A model generated the notes under the pieces. The model saw nothing but the letters and a program-made list of their open reading frames with translations. It was not told where the DNA came from and made no database searches. 64,000 nucleotides of DNA from contig CM076147.1 of assembly GCA_038025085.1 (NCBI GenBank), positions 2,795,001 through 2,859,000 on the forward strand. The letters are read 5' to 3'. Below are positions 1 through 10,906 of this stretch, in pieces. The translations under genes and the position numbers were made by a program. The DNA is from Tetragonia tetragonoides (Eukaryota; Streptophyta; Magnoliopsida; Caryophyllales; Aizoaceae). How positions within the stretch are numbered: position 1 is the stretch's first letter; the number at the start of each line of letters is the position of its first letter.

Positions 1-807
1 GATATACCTCTCGAATCACTCAAGGGGTTGGGGTTTTTCGTTCAAGAATCACTCAAGAACAAGACTTGCGCATCACACACAAGGGTTTCAACCTGAATCA
101 CTAAGTTTGAGGGTAAATACTCACGTATTCAATTATTAATCATCAATGCACGAGTTTACAATAGCAAAGATCTCCCCTATTTATAGACAAAGAAATCTAA
201 AGCTATTCGGAATCCTAATCCTAGTCCGAATAGGAAACTAACTACGAAACTGACTACAATTGTAAAACGGACTAACTAACAGCTTTCCTAACACCTAATG
301 GACTTCTAATACTAATAACAATCAGATTATTACTCTCCTAAACATATTCTAACTAATTAAGGGAATACTAAACGAAATCGAACTAAACAACTGATTACCT
401 AGCGCCCAAGGCACAAACCCGTGGAAACAGCTTTCCACTGTAAATTAAATCGCCTTTTAAACCCTGTTACGTTTCGAATATGGGAAAACTCAAAAGATAG
501 GAGTTTTAGATATCTTTTCCAGCTTTCTACAGAACTTTGAATCACCACGATCCCATGTCGTATGAGTGAGTTATGATCAAAATACGAACCAGTGTAGAAG
601 CTGTCAAAATTACGGGAATCCTTATAACGAATGAGATCATATAATAAGAGCTTTAATCCCGATCTTGTGTGTAAACTCCATGTAATTATCTTTGTAGGAG
701 TCAATTTAATGCATAACCACCAAAGAAACTCGATGTAAACAAGAATAGATGTTCTCTTGCTAGTTTCTTGGTTGTTCTGTTTACTTTGCACACTTGCTCC
801 CGCATCA
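1..807 (-). repeat. 3' LTR of gag-only element (partial)
   Basis: Nearly identical to 1760-2567, with a few substitutions and one single-base length difference in a G run near 1870. About 55 bases of its 3' end lie outside the window. On the minus strand its start is preceded by a purine-rich stretch (near 808-822) that fits a polypurine tract. The high similarity of the two LTRs suggests a fairly recent insertion. Confidence 0.8.
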
Positions 808-1704
808 ATCTCCCTTTCTTCAAAAAGAATTGTCCTCAATTCTTCGTATGTAGTAATCTTCTCCTGAACCTGTATATTCATCAAATTTTCTTTACAAATA
901 TCCAATGAACCCACAAGGTTAAGAGCCTCGTTGTTGTCTTCTTGATGGACATCTCTTTCTTGTTCTTGATCAAAGCTAGATTCAAGAAGTCCCAATTCCA
1001 TCTCGGATTTCTCTTGCATGTCATCAATATAATCAAGATCTTCAAGGAAATCACCAATATTTTCTGGTTCAATGAATATTTCTTCGATAAACTCATCAAC
1101 CACAGTTGGTAGGCTTGAATTATTAACTTGAACAACAATAAGGGGGTCAATGTTATTGGTCTTTTCTTGTGAATCTTCCATAGGAACAATATCTTTAAAG
1201 TAATCATCAAGATCTGGTTTTCCTTTGAATGTATCCACAACAAAGAGCCTATCTTCATTGATGGGTTGATCATTTATTATGCACCCATTCATGTACTCCA
1301 ACTTATGATTTCGACGTTGACGCGCTTGTTGGTATGCTTGTTGTGCTCGTAGGTGCACTAGTTGTTGCTCCTTCTCTTGCCTCTCAATCTTGAGAGCTAT
1401 CTTGCATACATACTCAAAGGATATGAAAGGAACAAACTCCACCTTGTGCCTTAGAGTTGAGTTTAGTCCTTTGATGAATCTTGCAATCTTTAACTCCTCC
1501 TTCTCCACGAGATCACACATCATGTGCGCGTTTTCAAACTTTTGGAGGTAGTCTTGTACACTTGAGGTTTCTTGGCTGTCTTCGTGAACAAAGGGCGTAT
1601 CTTGCAAGAATCTTTCTCTAAAGCTCGCTATGGTATCGTGTTTATGCTCAGGACCGTGTTGTTTAAACTTAAGAAAGCTCAAACCTTTAGCTCTAATACC
1701 AAGT
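808..1704 (-). CDS. Gag-like protein of a non-autonomous LTR element
   Basis: The whole internal region is open on the minus strand, in a frame that runs through both LTR junctions (399-1778). The central part resembles a plant retrotransposon gag domain: charged helical segments around 1380-1570 with the pattern SVQDYLQKFENA, then RFIKGLNSTLRHKVE, then IERQEKEQQ. The C-terminal third is strongly acidic. No CCHC zinc knuckle is visible and no pol domain follows. The start codon is uncertain because the frame is open from the primer binding site and the first internal methionines come late, so an upstream or non-AUG start is possible. Gag proteins form the particle and bind the RNA genome. This copy is uninterrupted, which is notable for an element without enzymes. 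Confidence 0.65.
1690..1704 (-). other. tRNA primer binding site
   Basis: Read on the minus strand this site is TTGGTATTAGAGC, one base from the TGGTATCAGAGC motif complementary to plant initiator-methionine tRNA. It lies directly after the 5' LTR, which fixes the element's orientation and LTR end. Confidence 0.7.
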
Positions 1705-2567
1705 TGATGTGATTTATTTAGGGATTTTCTGTATTTTTGATAAACAAAACAATAAAAGGGATATACCTCTCGAATCACTCAAGGGGTTGGGGTTTTTCGT
1801 TCAAGAATCACTCAAGAACAAGACTTGCGCATCACACACAAGGGTTTCAACCTGAATCACTCAGTTTGAGGGGTAAATACTCACGTATTCAATTATTAAT
1901 CATCAATGCACGAGTTTACAATAGCAAAGATCTCCCCTATTTATAGACAAAGAAATCTAAAGCTATTCGGAATCCTAATCCTAGTCCGAATAGGAAACTA
2001 ACTACGAAACTGACTACAATTGTAAAACGGACTAACTAACAGCTTTCCTAACACCTAATGGACTTCTAATACTAATAACAATCAGATTATTACTCTCCTA
2101 AACATATTCTAACTAATTAAGGGAATACTAAACGAAATCGAACTAAACAACTGATTACCTAGCGCCCAAGGCACAAACCCGTGGGAACAGCTTTCCACTG
2201 TAAATTAAATCGCCTTTTAAACCCTGTTACGTTTCGAATATGGGAAAACTCAAAAGATAGGAGTTTTAGATCTCTTTTCCAGCTTTCTACAGAACTTTGA
2301 ATCACCATGATCCCATGTCGTATGAGTGAGTTATGATCAAAATACGAACCAGTGTAGAAGCTGTCAAAATTACGGGAATCCTTATAACGAATGAGATCAT
2401 ATAATAAGAGCTTTAATCCCGATCTTGTGTGTAAACTCCATGTAATTATCTTTGTAGGAGTCAATTTAATGCATAACCAACAAAGAAACTCGATGTAAAC
2501 AAGAATAGATGTTCTCTTGCTACTTTCTTGGTTGTTTTGTTTACTTTGCACACTTGCTCCCGCATCA
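1705..2567 (-). repeat. 5' LTR of gag-only element (complete)
   Basis: Full LTR of 863 bp, bounded on the right by GCATCA at 2562-2567 and on the left by TGATGT at 1705-1710. It matches the partial LTR at 1-807. It should contain the promoter for the minus-strand gag transcript, but no clear TATA box was identified. Confidence 0.75.
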
Positions 2568-2569
2568 AT

Positions 2570-2686
2570 CCCTCTACTAGGAACGACGACGAGCCCGAAC
2601 CAAATGAGGATAAGACTGAGCCCTCCATTAAAGAGGTCCAAAAACTCCAAGCTAAGCTGAATAGGCTTACACAAGAATCCGAATAA
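2570..2686 (+). pseudogene. Possible 3'-terminal exon fragment beside the LTR element
   Basis: Directly to the right of the LTR, one plus-strand frame is open and ends at TAA 2684-2686. It encodes a highly charged tail of about 38 residues (acidic, then heptad-like, ending in RLTQESE) that looks like a coiled-coil C-terminus. The reading begins at the LTR boundary, so if real, the upstream part was separated by the insertion. I do not recognise the protein. The fragment is short enough to be chance, and its last codons overlap the start of a repeat present again at 4380. Confidence 0.25.
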
Positions 2687-3112
2687 ATCTCAAACAAAAT
2701 ATATGCATTCATTGAATTTAAGAAGAGAAAAAGTCATAAGTAGAAAACCTAATTGAAACGGTTATGGCTAATTGAAGCGATTTTTACAGTTCAATAATAA
2801 CGACATCGAAAAAGATCAAATACCTCTCTGAATTTGGAATCAAAACCCTAAAAAATTGAATGTATTTACCTGAACATCAATAGAATTCAATTCCGTTCAA
2901 GTTTCTGGTTTCGTTGTTCATCAATGGTTAATATTCCAAAAATAAGTGAAAAGATTTGTTCAGCAATGGCGTAACAGATGTAGAGAAGATACGCTTCGTT
3001 CATTGGAAAAGATGAAAGAGAAAGAGAAGGAGAATGAGTGAGGTAAGAGAAATTTTACTTTGTTAATAACAGTGCAGCTGGAGAAGGAAACGATTAAACA
3101 AAAGAGGAGAGA
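2669..3112. repeat. Direct repeat, copy A (about 0.44 kb)
   Basis: This stretch aligns along its length with 4380-4832 in the same orientation, with scattered substitutions and small indels. Its ends (ACACAAGAATC to AGGAGAGA) are not TG...CA, so it does not look like a standard LTR. On the minus strand it reads like a promoter and 5' leader: pyrimidine-rich, with a possible splice donor. No protein was recognised. Confidence 0.7.
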
Positions 3113-4379
3113 TAGGATACATTGAAATTTGGCCATACAATCTTCCACAATCAGTATAGTCATGGGAAAACAGAAAACAATACAAGTTGATTGGAAAATC
3201 CATTAGAAATTGGTACAAAATTGCAAATTTAAATAATGAAATGGTTTACGTAGGCACATTAGACAATTCACAGGTTCTCCACATGCAGGATATACTAGAT
3301 GTTAGGTGAGTATCACATATCTATCAGCTCACCAAGTCTAATATTGTCAAAGCACTTTCAACTCACTAAGGGAAGCACAATACTTTATCTACCTCTCTGC
3401 ACTTAGTTACCCATGCAAGCTAGTAGATTACTACCAGCAGAACTTTGAACCTAGGCAAAGAGTGTATCACAAAACAAACAGTAACATTGGCCTAGATTTT
3501 CAAAAGATAGATTATGATAGTTCAACATGTGCCTATAAATGACCGCAAGGTAGTAAGACACTTTAGATAAAAAGAAAATAACTTTCATGATATTGTAGGT
3601 AGTAGCAATCCAAAAGCTTTAAGCATATCACATGGAGTTTAGGCCATTTCAGAAAAACAGATGTGAAAACTGTGTATCCTCTGCTTGTAAGCAAGAGATT
3701 CACACTAATACATGGACACAGAGATGGAGCTAAATCCAGAGATTAAGTAAGTCAAATTAGATTACTTTAGTTATAACCTATAAATAAGAAATATCTCTAA
3801 TCAAAATATCTCCAATTTAGCCATCACAACAAAGCATCAACAAGTTCAATAATATTAGCATTTGATAACAACTACATTAATAAAATGCGACGACATAAAT
3901 CATACACTAATACACATAATGTATCTATCCTTCATTCCTCCCACCATCACAAGAGCAAATATTTAAGATCATGAATGCAGCATAGAAATCGCAATTTGTT
4001 CAACAAAATAGTATTAGTGTAGAAATAGATACCTCAATTCAGTTAGGCCACCTATGATTCATAACAGTACACTCAGATTTCAGAACTACATTGTGAAAAA
4101 AGAATAACCATGACCCTAACTCTCTACTTCAGCTCAATAAATGGCAACTGAAATTAAAATTGACAAATGTCATTGTATTCTAGCACTGTCAAAAACATGA
4201 ATGTTCAGAGCACAAATGCAACACTACAACGAAGTTTTTTAACTAAAATTTGTGAAAATTGTATAACGAACAGTTGATATCGCAAATTGAACAGATATTG
4301 TAAGATATGAGATTGAGCAATCGCATATATTAGGACAAAAGAAAAAAAAAAACACGAAACAGCCTAAAATCCAACCGAT
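3113..4379. other. Non-coding spacer between direct repeats
   Basis: AT-rich sequence without a convincing reading frame, splice pattern or transposon terminus on either strand. It may be the intron or intergenic part of whatever was duplicated with the flanking repeats. Confidence 0.5.
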
Positions 4380-4832
4380 ACACAAGAATCTGAACAAATC
4401 TCAAACAAAATATATGCATTCATCGAATTTAAGAAGCGGGAAAATCATAATAGAAAACCTAATTGTAGCAATTATGACTGATTGAAGCGATTTTCAGAGG
4501 TCAATAATAGCGACATTGTAAAAGATCAAATACCTCACTGAATCTGAAATCGGAGCCCTAAAAATTAAATGTATTTACCTGAGCTTCAATAAAAGTCAAT
4601 TTTGTTCAACCTTCTGGTTTCGTTGTTCATTAATGGTCAAAATTTCAAAAATAAGTGAAAAGATTTGTTCAGCAATGATGAAAACATGTAGAGAAGATAT
4701 GGTTCGTTCAGTGGAAAGATGAAAGAGAAAGAGAAGGAAAATAAGTGAGGGAGAGAATGAGTGAGGTGAGAGAAATTTTACTTCCTTAACAGTGCAGTTG
4801 GAGAAGGAAAGGATTAAACAAAAGAGGAGAGA
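4380..4832. repeat. Direct repeat, copy B (about 0.45 kb)
   Basis: Second copy of the repeat at 2669-3112, same orientation, about 1.7 kb away. It extends slightly through an inserted purine-rich stretch (around 4745-4760) that copy A lacks. Confidence 0.7.
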
Positions 4833-5369
4833 GAAGAAAAGAAAAGTGGGTTAGTCCGCTTAGACGGAAGAGTATGGCAAGTCGGCAACATTAGGAAAAG
4901 GGACAAGAAAAGAAAATGGTCAAAAAGAAATAAGGGGGGCAGAAATAAGAAGATGGGGAAAATGAATAAAAACGGGAGATAAATGAAGAAAAACAATTAA
5001 ATAAAAAGATTCTTTCTTTAAAGTATAGATTCTGGTTTAGAGGATCTTTATGTCACTTAATTCACTTTTTTAATACCCTAATATCGTAAGTGATTTTAAA
5101 TAGACTAGTATGTTCAAATGGATCCACTTAAAATATCAATCTGGTCATTTGGGATGCCGCTTAATTCATTTCTAACATCCTAATGTCTTAAGTTGTTTTA
5201 AATAGATCAATATATCCAAATAAATTCACTTAAAATACTATTCTGGTCATTTGGGGCATTTAATTGTTAGAAAAATTAAGTTCATAAAAAAATCGTTACT
5301 AGTGAATTTTTCGTGTTATTAAGCCCAATCCACCAAAACTTGGTGTAATTGTTTCCAATATTTTCTAGC

Positions 5370-5535
5370 AAAAACACATGTTTAAGACGGTCTAATCATA
5401 ACTTTTGGTAACACAATGGTCACTTTTTACTTTTAGTAGAACAAGGGTCACGACTCATGATAAGTGACCCCTACATTTTTAAATAGTGACCCCATTTTTC
5501 TATGAGTTCGTGTCATACAAGACTTGCTCTTTTCT
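5370..5535. repeat. Dispersed repeat related to 42770-42910 and 55315-55480
   Basis: A block with the recurrent phrases of 'agggtca', 'agtgacccctacattt' and 'tgaccccat' occurs here, again near 42770-42910 in the same orientation, and in inverted orientation near 55315-55480. It is probably a short non-autonomous DNA transposon. Target duplications were not resolved. Confidence 0.5.
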
Positions 5536-5619
5536 AAATATAAAAATAAGGGGATTGCTAAACGTAAATACTAAATTACCAAACGCAAATATTTTTCCCT
5601 AAAACATCCCTCACATAAT

Positions 5620-5835
5620 CTTACTTAATATTAAAACACAGTGCGGTCTTGGCAATCTTGCCATATGGCACTCTTAAGAGCGATACCTCTCCTATTGGGT
5701 GGTGACTACACATGGAACACCAAGTAGGTATGTGTTTGACAGATAAGCAGATAAGCTGTCACGTAAGCAAGTCATTCAAGTTGCATCTATCAATTAATGC
5801 AATCATTATTATTTGAGTTTATTAAATCCCTCCCT
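5620..5835. repeat. Dispersed repeat with Helitron-like end
   Basis: The stretch with ATTAAAACAC followed by GCCATATGGCACTCTTAAGAG has relatives in the GST copy 1 intron near 37665 and 38105. The short AT-rich TC...ATTAAAAC start resembles plant Helitron 5' ends, but no CTRR hairpin end was found, so the class is only a suggestion. Confidence 0.35.
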
Positions 5836-5937
5836 TCTCAGTTTTTCTCTCTCAAGCCGATGGAAGGAAGGTAGAATTCATAATCGTGACAAATCAGACT
5901 CTTAAAATCCCAGAAAAACTCAACCTTTACCAATACT

Positions 5938-6461
5938 ATGCAACACTCCACAAAGAAGAATGGGAATGAGAATAAATTAACACAAAGAAAAAAGAAAAAT
6001 TCAATAGGATTCCAGGAAGCGACACCGACTTCTCGAAGGGGCTCAACATCTTGTTCAGCCAAGGATAAAAGAGAGGAATTTGTACAAGCGGCTAGGGATC
6101 AAGTCATCTACTGGAGATAGAGAACAAGAATCAAATGGAAAGCCAGTTCAGATTGCAGTTCCAAACTCTTTTTTGGGTATGCAAGAGAGAGAGCAAGGAG
6201 AAGCAACATCACCACCTTAAAGGATCCCAATGGGAATTGGATAGAAGGGAAGGAGGATATCCATCATACTTTTGAGAGTCACTTCAGAAATCTTTTTGAG
6301 ACAAATAATGCACAACAAGAGCATGCAAATCCTGATCTACTGCAAGAGGTCCTGAGTAGTGTGGATACAAAGCTAGATATTGATGATGTCTCGAGACTTA
6401 CAAGACCATTCAGCCCACAAGAGGTAAAGAAAGCAATGTTTGAAATGGGAAATAATAAATA
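5938..6461 (+). pseudogene. LINE ORF2 5' portion, before nested insertion
   Basis: A plus-strand frame encodes the linker just before the reverse transcriptase of plant LINEs, with the pattern NITTLKDPNGNW then EGKEDI and a following helical segment (FESHFRNLF), ending in GNNK at the insertion point. The frame carries an in-frame TAG at 6118-6120. The text resumes after 18343 with SPGPNGF, the expected next residues of a LINE reverse transcriptase (commonly K-P/A-PGPDGF), so 6462-18343 is a later insertion. The endonuclease domain is missing, so the LINE is 5' truncated or badly decayed on this side. Confidence 0.75.
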
Positions 6462-9103
6462 TGTGATACCCCAATATTTTCTATAATTATTATATTGATT
6501 TATAAATGATTTACAAATAGTTTCGGAGATTAAATCGTATATTCATTTAAGGATTCGATTTATTCAATTAAAGCCATAATAATATTAATTATTATTATGG
6601 GACTTTCATAAATTGTATCTACTAATTTTGAAGAGTTTAATTAAAATATTTTATATATGAATAAGAATTATTTATATAGTTTTAATTAGTTTTTATTAGT
6701 TTTAATTTATTATTTAAATCAGAAAATTATTAAATAAATTCCTAAACCTAATAGTATTTGACTTGGGTTGACTGAGGGCCTATATAAGAAAAATGTGAGA
6801 CAATTGAAAAGTTTTGCAAACTGAGCCAAAACCATCAAGCACTCTCTCTCTCTCTCTCTCACCCATCCTCTCTCCCTCACGGTTCTCTCTCCTTCACCCG
6901 AGCTTTCTCTCTCCTCTCCCAGCCGCTTACTCGCCGGAAAACCGACCTCCCTCGCCGGCGGTAATAGATCCCTTTTCTCTCTCTCTCTCTCTCTTTCTCT
7001 TTCTTTTTCTCCTTCTTTCTCTCTCTCCTCGCGTCGCGACCTCCCTTCCCCTGTTCGCTGTCGCGCCGTCGCAGGGCCACCACGGCACCACCAGGCCGTG
7101 CCTGAGTGGTCGCCGGTGATGGCCCACGTCCCAAGGACCGAGCCCTTGCTCCCTCCCTTTCTCTCTCTTGCGTTCTCTTCCTCTCTCTCTTCGCACCCTT
7201 TCTCTCTCCTCTCCTCGCCGGAGCACCGGCGACCACCACCACAGGCCATGGTGGCCAGTGGGTGGTGGTGGTGATTTAGGGTCGGGTCATGGGCCCTGGG
7301 CATGGGTACCCGTGACCTAGAACTAGTTTTGAAGTTAGGGTTTCGTTTTTATATTTTTCGTAATTATTAATTCGATTTTCAGTATTTTTAGTTTAATGTT
7401 TTTATTTTTTTGCACTCATTCGGAATCGAAATTAGGATTTTCAAAAGCCTAGATTGATTGAAATAAATCAAAGAATTTCTTAAAAATATCAGATTGAGAT
7501 TTAGTTACTGTTTGTATTTTCTTATTTAATTAATACTGATTCGGTAATTATTTTTAATTAGGACCTAAGGATCAAGCGTGATTATTGTCGATTGGTTGTA
7601 GTATACTTATTGTTGGTAGCGTGTTAGTGGTAAGAGCTCATGCCTACCTTCTTCCAAAGCCCCATCAAAACTATTTTGATGTGTTATGTGCTAATTGGGA
7701 ATTTGTTGTGAATTTAATATGCAAAGCATGATTAAATTATATCGTCGTTATTATGAAGTTATTAAGCATGATTCACTGCAGTAAATATGAGTTATAATTA
7801 GCATGTTGATGTTAGCATGTTTTGGGAATTAATTAGTCCATATGATGATTATTGGACAATTGTTGAATAGCGAATTATTAATATTATTATGCTATTAATT
7901 ATATGCTAATTGGTATGGATATTACTGAGTGCTAGTGAGCACCTATATATTATCATTGAATGTCTCTGGTGATTTGTGAATTTTTGGATATCAAATTACC
8001 CTGCTGAAGTTGTGCTAGACATTACTTGTCATCATTATTGAACTATAGTCGTTATTGAATTAAAGCATGTTTAATTCTCATCGTATTGAATTATTATTAT
8101 CATCGTTATTTACTATTCATTGTCAAGAGCATGAAATGAATTAGTAAGTCGTGGTCTCGTAGTACCACTTATGTCAACCAATGCAAATTATGTGAATTGA
8201 ATTAAATGAGAGTAAGACTCCTAATGGATCCCTAGGAGTAGTCGAGCAATCGGGATTGCACCTAATGGTGTAGTTCAAGGGATGAGTGATTCCCAAGTTA
8301 CTTATGGACACCTCGCAGTGTGTCTGGGACGGATCATTCCCCATTTATTAAGTCCTCTAGGCTCGTGTAATTGTACTAGAGGTAGTGTGCACACTAGAGT
8401 CATTAAGTCCATGGCGTGATTGTATCTTCGATGAACAGTATGGGTAATCGCTGTTCTATTCGCTCTCTTACATCTCTCTAATCAAGACGGATTGTTTATG
8501 TCGTATTTTGTATGATCACTATACAAGAATTGTATGTAAAAGAATGTCGTTGTGCGTATGCTTGATTATATGCTTATGTGCGTATGCAAATGAATTTCAA
8601 TGATTCTTCTAAAACCTCAGGTAAGGTTTGCAAAATATTTTTACTGGGTACGGATGACGTTTATTCAGTTTATCTGATTTTTGTTTCGCTTTTGTCTCTT
8701 TTATTTTCTTCTGTATTTTGTTTCCGTCACGGAAACCAAAGTGCAGGTTTAGTTGATTGAGGACGTACAGCTTGGAAGGTAGAGTTGGCGTCGGTTCTTA
8801 GAACTGTTTCTGTTAAGATAGATCATGGGATTATTTTTATTGGATTTAGCCCTTTGAAGGCAAGTTGTAATAAATTTGGTTTAATGGTTTTTAGCTCACT
8901 ATATAGACAACCCTGATATTAACTGTTTAGTTCCTTAGTAAGCTCCTTTTGATGCCTAGGCTTTCTTTCTGCTTAGCATTTATTCCTTAGTGATAAATGT
9001 TGCAGTGACATCCCCTCGGGTTCGGGACGGTTCAGCGGTGTCGAGTCGTGCACAACGACGTTGATAGTTCCCAGGAAATCGTTGCGAATTCAGGGGTGTT
9101 ACA
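6462..9103 (+). repeat. 5' LTR of chromovirus (2642 bp)
   Basis: It matches the 3' LTR at 15729-18343 along its length with many substitutions and some indels, for example about 28 extra bases near 6575-6600 here. Around 6840-7260 lies an unusual GC- and CT-rich island amid AT-rich sequence. Open frames in that island on both strands are a by-product of simple sequence and are not taken as genes. Confidence 0.9.
6781..6787 (+). promoter_or_regulatory. TATA box of chromovirus LTR promoter
   Basis: TATATAA sits about 60 bases before the CT-rich leader. The same motif is kept in the right-hand relative (minus strand, 60881-60875), while the 3' LTR of this element has AATATAA at the matching place (near 16009). 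Conservation of site and spacing supports a promoter role. Confidence 0.55.
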
Positions 9104-9105
9104 AA

Positions 9106-9117
9106 TGGTATCAGAGC
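9106..9117 (+). other. tRNA primer binding site (initiator Met type)
   Basis: TGGTATCAGAGC starts two bases after the LTR end. It is complementary to the 3' end of plant initiator-methionine tRNA, the usual primer for minus-strand DNA synthesis in Ty3 and Ty1 elements. Confidence 0.85.
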
Positions 9118-9296
9118 CCTAGGTTTAAAAAGGTTGCTTAAGATTGATTAATGAATTAATAAAGATTAGTTTTATTTTGGGAAAAATAAAATATAATTAA
9201 AGCCGTTGAGCGGTGTAGTCCTAGAAGATAGGAATTATTTGAAATCACTTTGCTTGTGATTTATAATGTTTTTATTGTTTGATTGTCTACCTGTAG

Positions 9297-10224
9297 ATGG
9301 TAAGGACAAGAAAGACTGCGCGAATGACGACTGCACACCAAAGGGCACGCACCCTAGCCCATCGTGCACCATCTGCGGAATACGTAGCTTCATCGGATAG
9401 CGAATCGACAGGAAACAACGCGAACGTACACCGTGAACCCGCGCAAGATCGTGTCGCATGCGTGATCGTCGTACGCAACGAGGCCGCACGCCCCACGCCT
9501 GTAGCCGCGCCTATTGCTGCCCTAGTTGCCGCACCTGCTGCATATGTTGATGAAGAGGAAGATCCCTCTGAATATATAGCGCCGGAAGAGCATGATGACA
9601 TGCCGGAATTGGAAGATACTAGTGCCGAGAGCGACAACAAATATCGCGCCTACTCCTGCACCTGTTGCTGCACCTACTCCTGCTGCAAATTGGTCTCCTC
9701 CTGTGGAGCCGTTCTTTGCTACTGATGATGAGCTGGAGGATATACGTATCTATATACGACGTGCTTACACTACGATCGAGCGTTATCAGTACGAGAATCG
9801 CACGAGTCTACATGAAGGCTTATGGGTAGAGCTATTGCTGGCTGGTCTGCCTAACATCCATCCTTGGATGGGACTCAAGGAGAAGTACGACGACGTAGTC
9901 TCCAAGAGCGGTCACTTGCACGAGAAGAAGTACGGAGAAGGTACGAGATGGTCTCTTTGCTTTAGAGGCGTCGCAGCTAAGTTATGCCTATCCGAGTTCG
10001 AGTGGAAGGTGAACCACGTGCTAGTGCCTGCGCCGAAAGGTATGTGCGAGTACTGTTGGACCAAGAAGTGCAAACATGAAGATGATTTTAGGAAGCGTTT
10101 CATGCCCCAGAAATTTGGTGGATATGCTTATCCATACACACCCTGCAAGGAGGTGAAGCCTAGGAGGAAGGACGATCATGACGAGTCCCCTAGCGTGAAG
10201 AAAATGTGTGCTGGTGTCAAGTAG
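9297..10224 (+). pseudogene. Extra reading frame between LTR and gag, one frameshift
   Basis: ATG at 9297 opens a frame with a basic N-terminus (MVRTRKTARM) followed by an alanine/proline-rich acidic stretch. Near 9640 the meaning moves to another frame (starting in the Ala-Pro repeats) that runs to TAG at 10222-10224. Together they would make about 300 residues. The second part contains a helical, charged segment (DDELEDIRIYIRRAY), a Cys/His cluster (CEYC, then CKHEDD) and a basic C-terminus. I recognise no known domain. A 0.68-kb gap separates it from gag. Extra frames before gag are known from Tat/Ogre elements, but I do not know one as a standard part of Tekay-type chromoviruses. It could be the true gag N-terminus of an ancestor, or a captured gene piece. 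Confidence 0.55.
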
Positions 10225-10906
10225 AACTAGATTATTGCCTTATTAGTTTTACTTGAGTTTTACATGAACTTTTAGCTATTGTGATGGCCCTACGTGGTCA
10301 ATTTTGATGTTGGTGTAGTTGCATAGGCAACAAATATTTATGACTACTATTTACTTGCAATTTTTCTTATTGCAAAACTATTTCATTTGATTATATGATA
10401 TCGTTGAGAATTTGTTCTATATGATCGTTATATCACATAATTGCATGGTTGACTCATAGCTTTGTAATGCTATCTCGTATTGCCTAGACATGATGGGAAA
10501 TCCATGTCGGAGTTATGGCAAAATTTTCATTGAGCATCATCATATCAATTGTGAGCCAAAGGCTAAGCATGTATTGTATGCAATCACATGTCATTGTTTA
10601 TTTCCCTACTAAAATAGTATGGAGCCTCGATGTGTGAACTGCGAATGTCATTGCTTATCAATCGTGTAAGACCAATGTCATATCGAACTATTATGCATGG
10701 GAACTGAGAACATTCAAAGCAAGTATGTTGCTTAGACCTACAATGTAAGGTCGATCATTGAAACTTATATGCTATTTGCTAAATGTCAAGAGATTGGTTT
10801 CAATTATAACCTATATCTCTCAATTAGACCTCAATTTGGGTCGAATGTGCCATTTTTGCTGAAATGGTGATCAACCATTGCTCTTTTATGTCTCAGATTT
10901 GTTATA
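10225..10906 (+). other. Untranslated gap between extra frame and gag
   Basis: About 0.68 kb, AT-rich, no sustained frame. It resembles a leader or intron-like spacer. The gag start follows GTTATA at 10907. Splicing from the LTR leader to here is possible but no specific donor-acceptor pair is proposed. Confidence 0.5.

Larger units (their letters stand above)
1..2567 (-). mobile_element. Gag-only LTR retrotransposon (TR-GAG-like), cut by window start
   Basis: An 0.8-kb sequence occurs twice in direct orientation (1-807 and 1760-2567), with about 0.9 kb of coding sequence between. On the minus strand the order is 5' LTR (2567 to 1705), primer binding site, gag-like frame, polypurine-like tract, 3' LTR. 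The complete LTR is about 863 bp, opens TGATGC and closes ACATCA when read on the minus strand, giving short imperfect inverted ends. Nothing resembling protease, reverse transcriptase or integrase lies between the LTRs, so the element must have moved with enzymes supplied by another element. Its left end lies outside the window, so the target-site duplication cannot be checked. Plant elements of this design are known as TR-GAG; assignment to that class is inference from structure. Confidence 0.8.

Noticed and set aside
6719..7303. Long frames on both strands in the CT/GC-rich part of the LTR
   Set aside because: Produced by simple sequence (Arg/Glu or Ser/Leu runs), the same in all three LTRs and in several frames at once; no domain.
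8578..8760. 60-codon frame present in each LTR (also at 17809 and 59063)
   Set aside because: Conserved only because the LTRs are copies; no features of a protein and no reason for translation.
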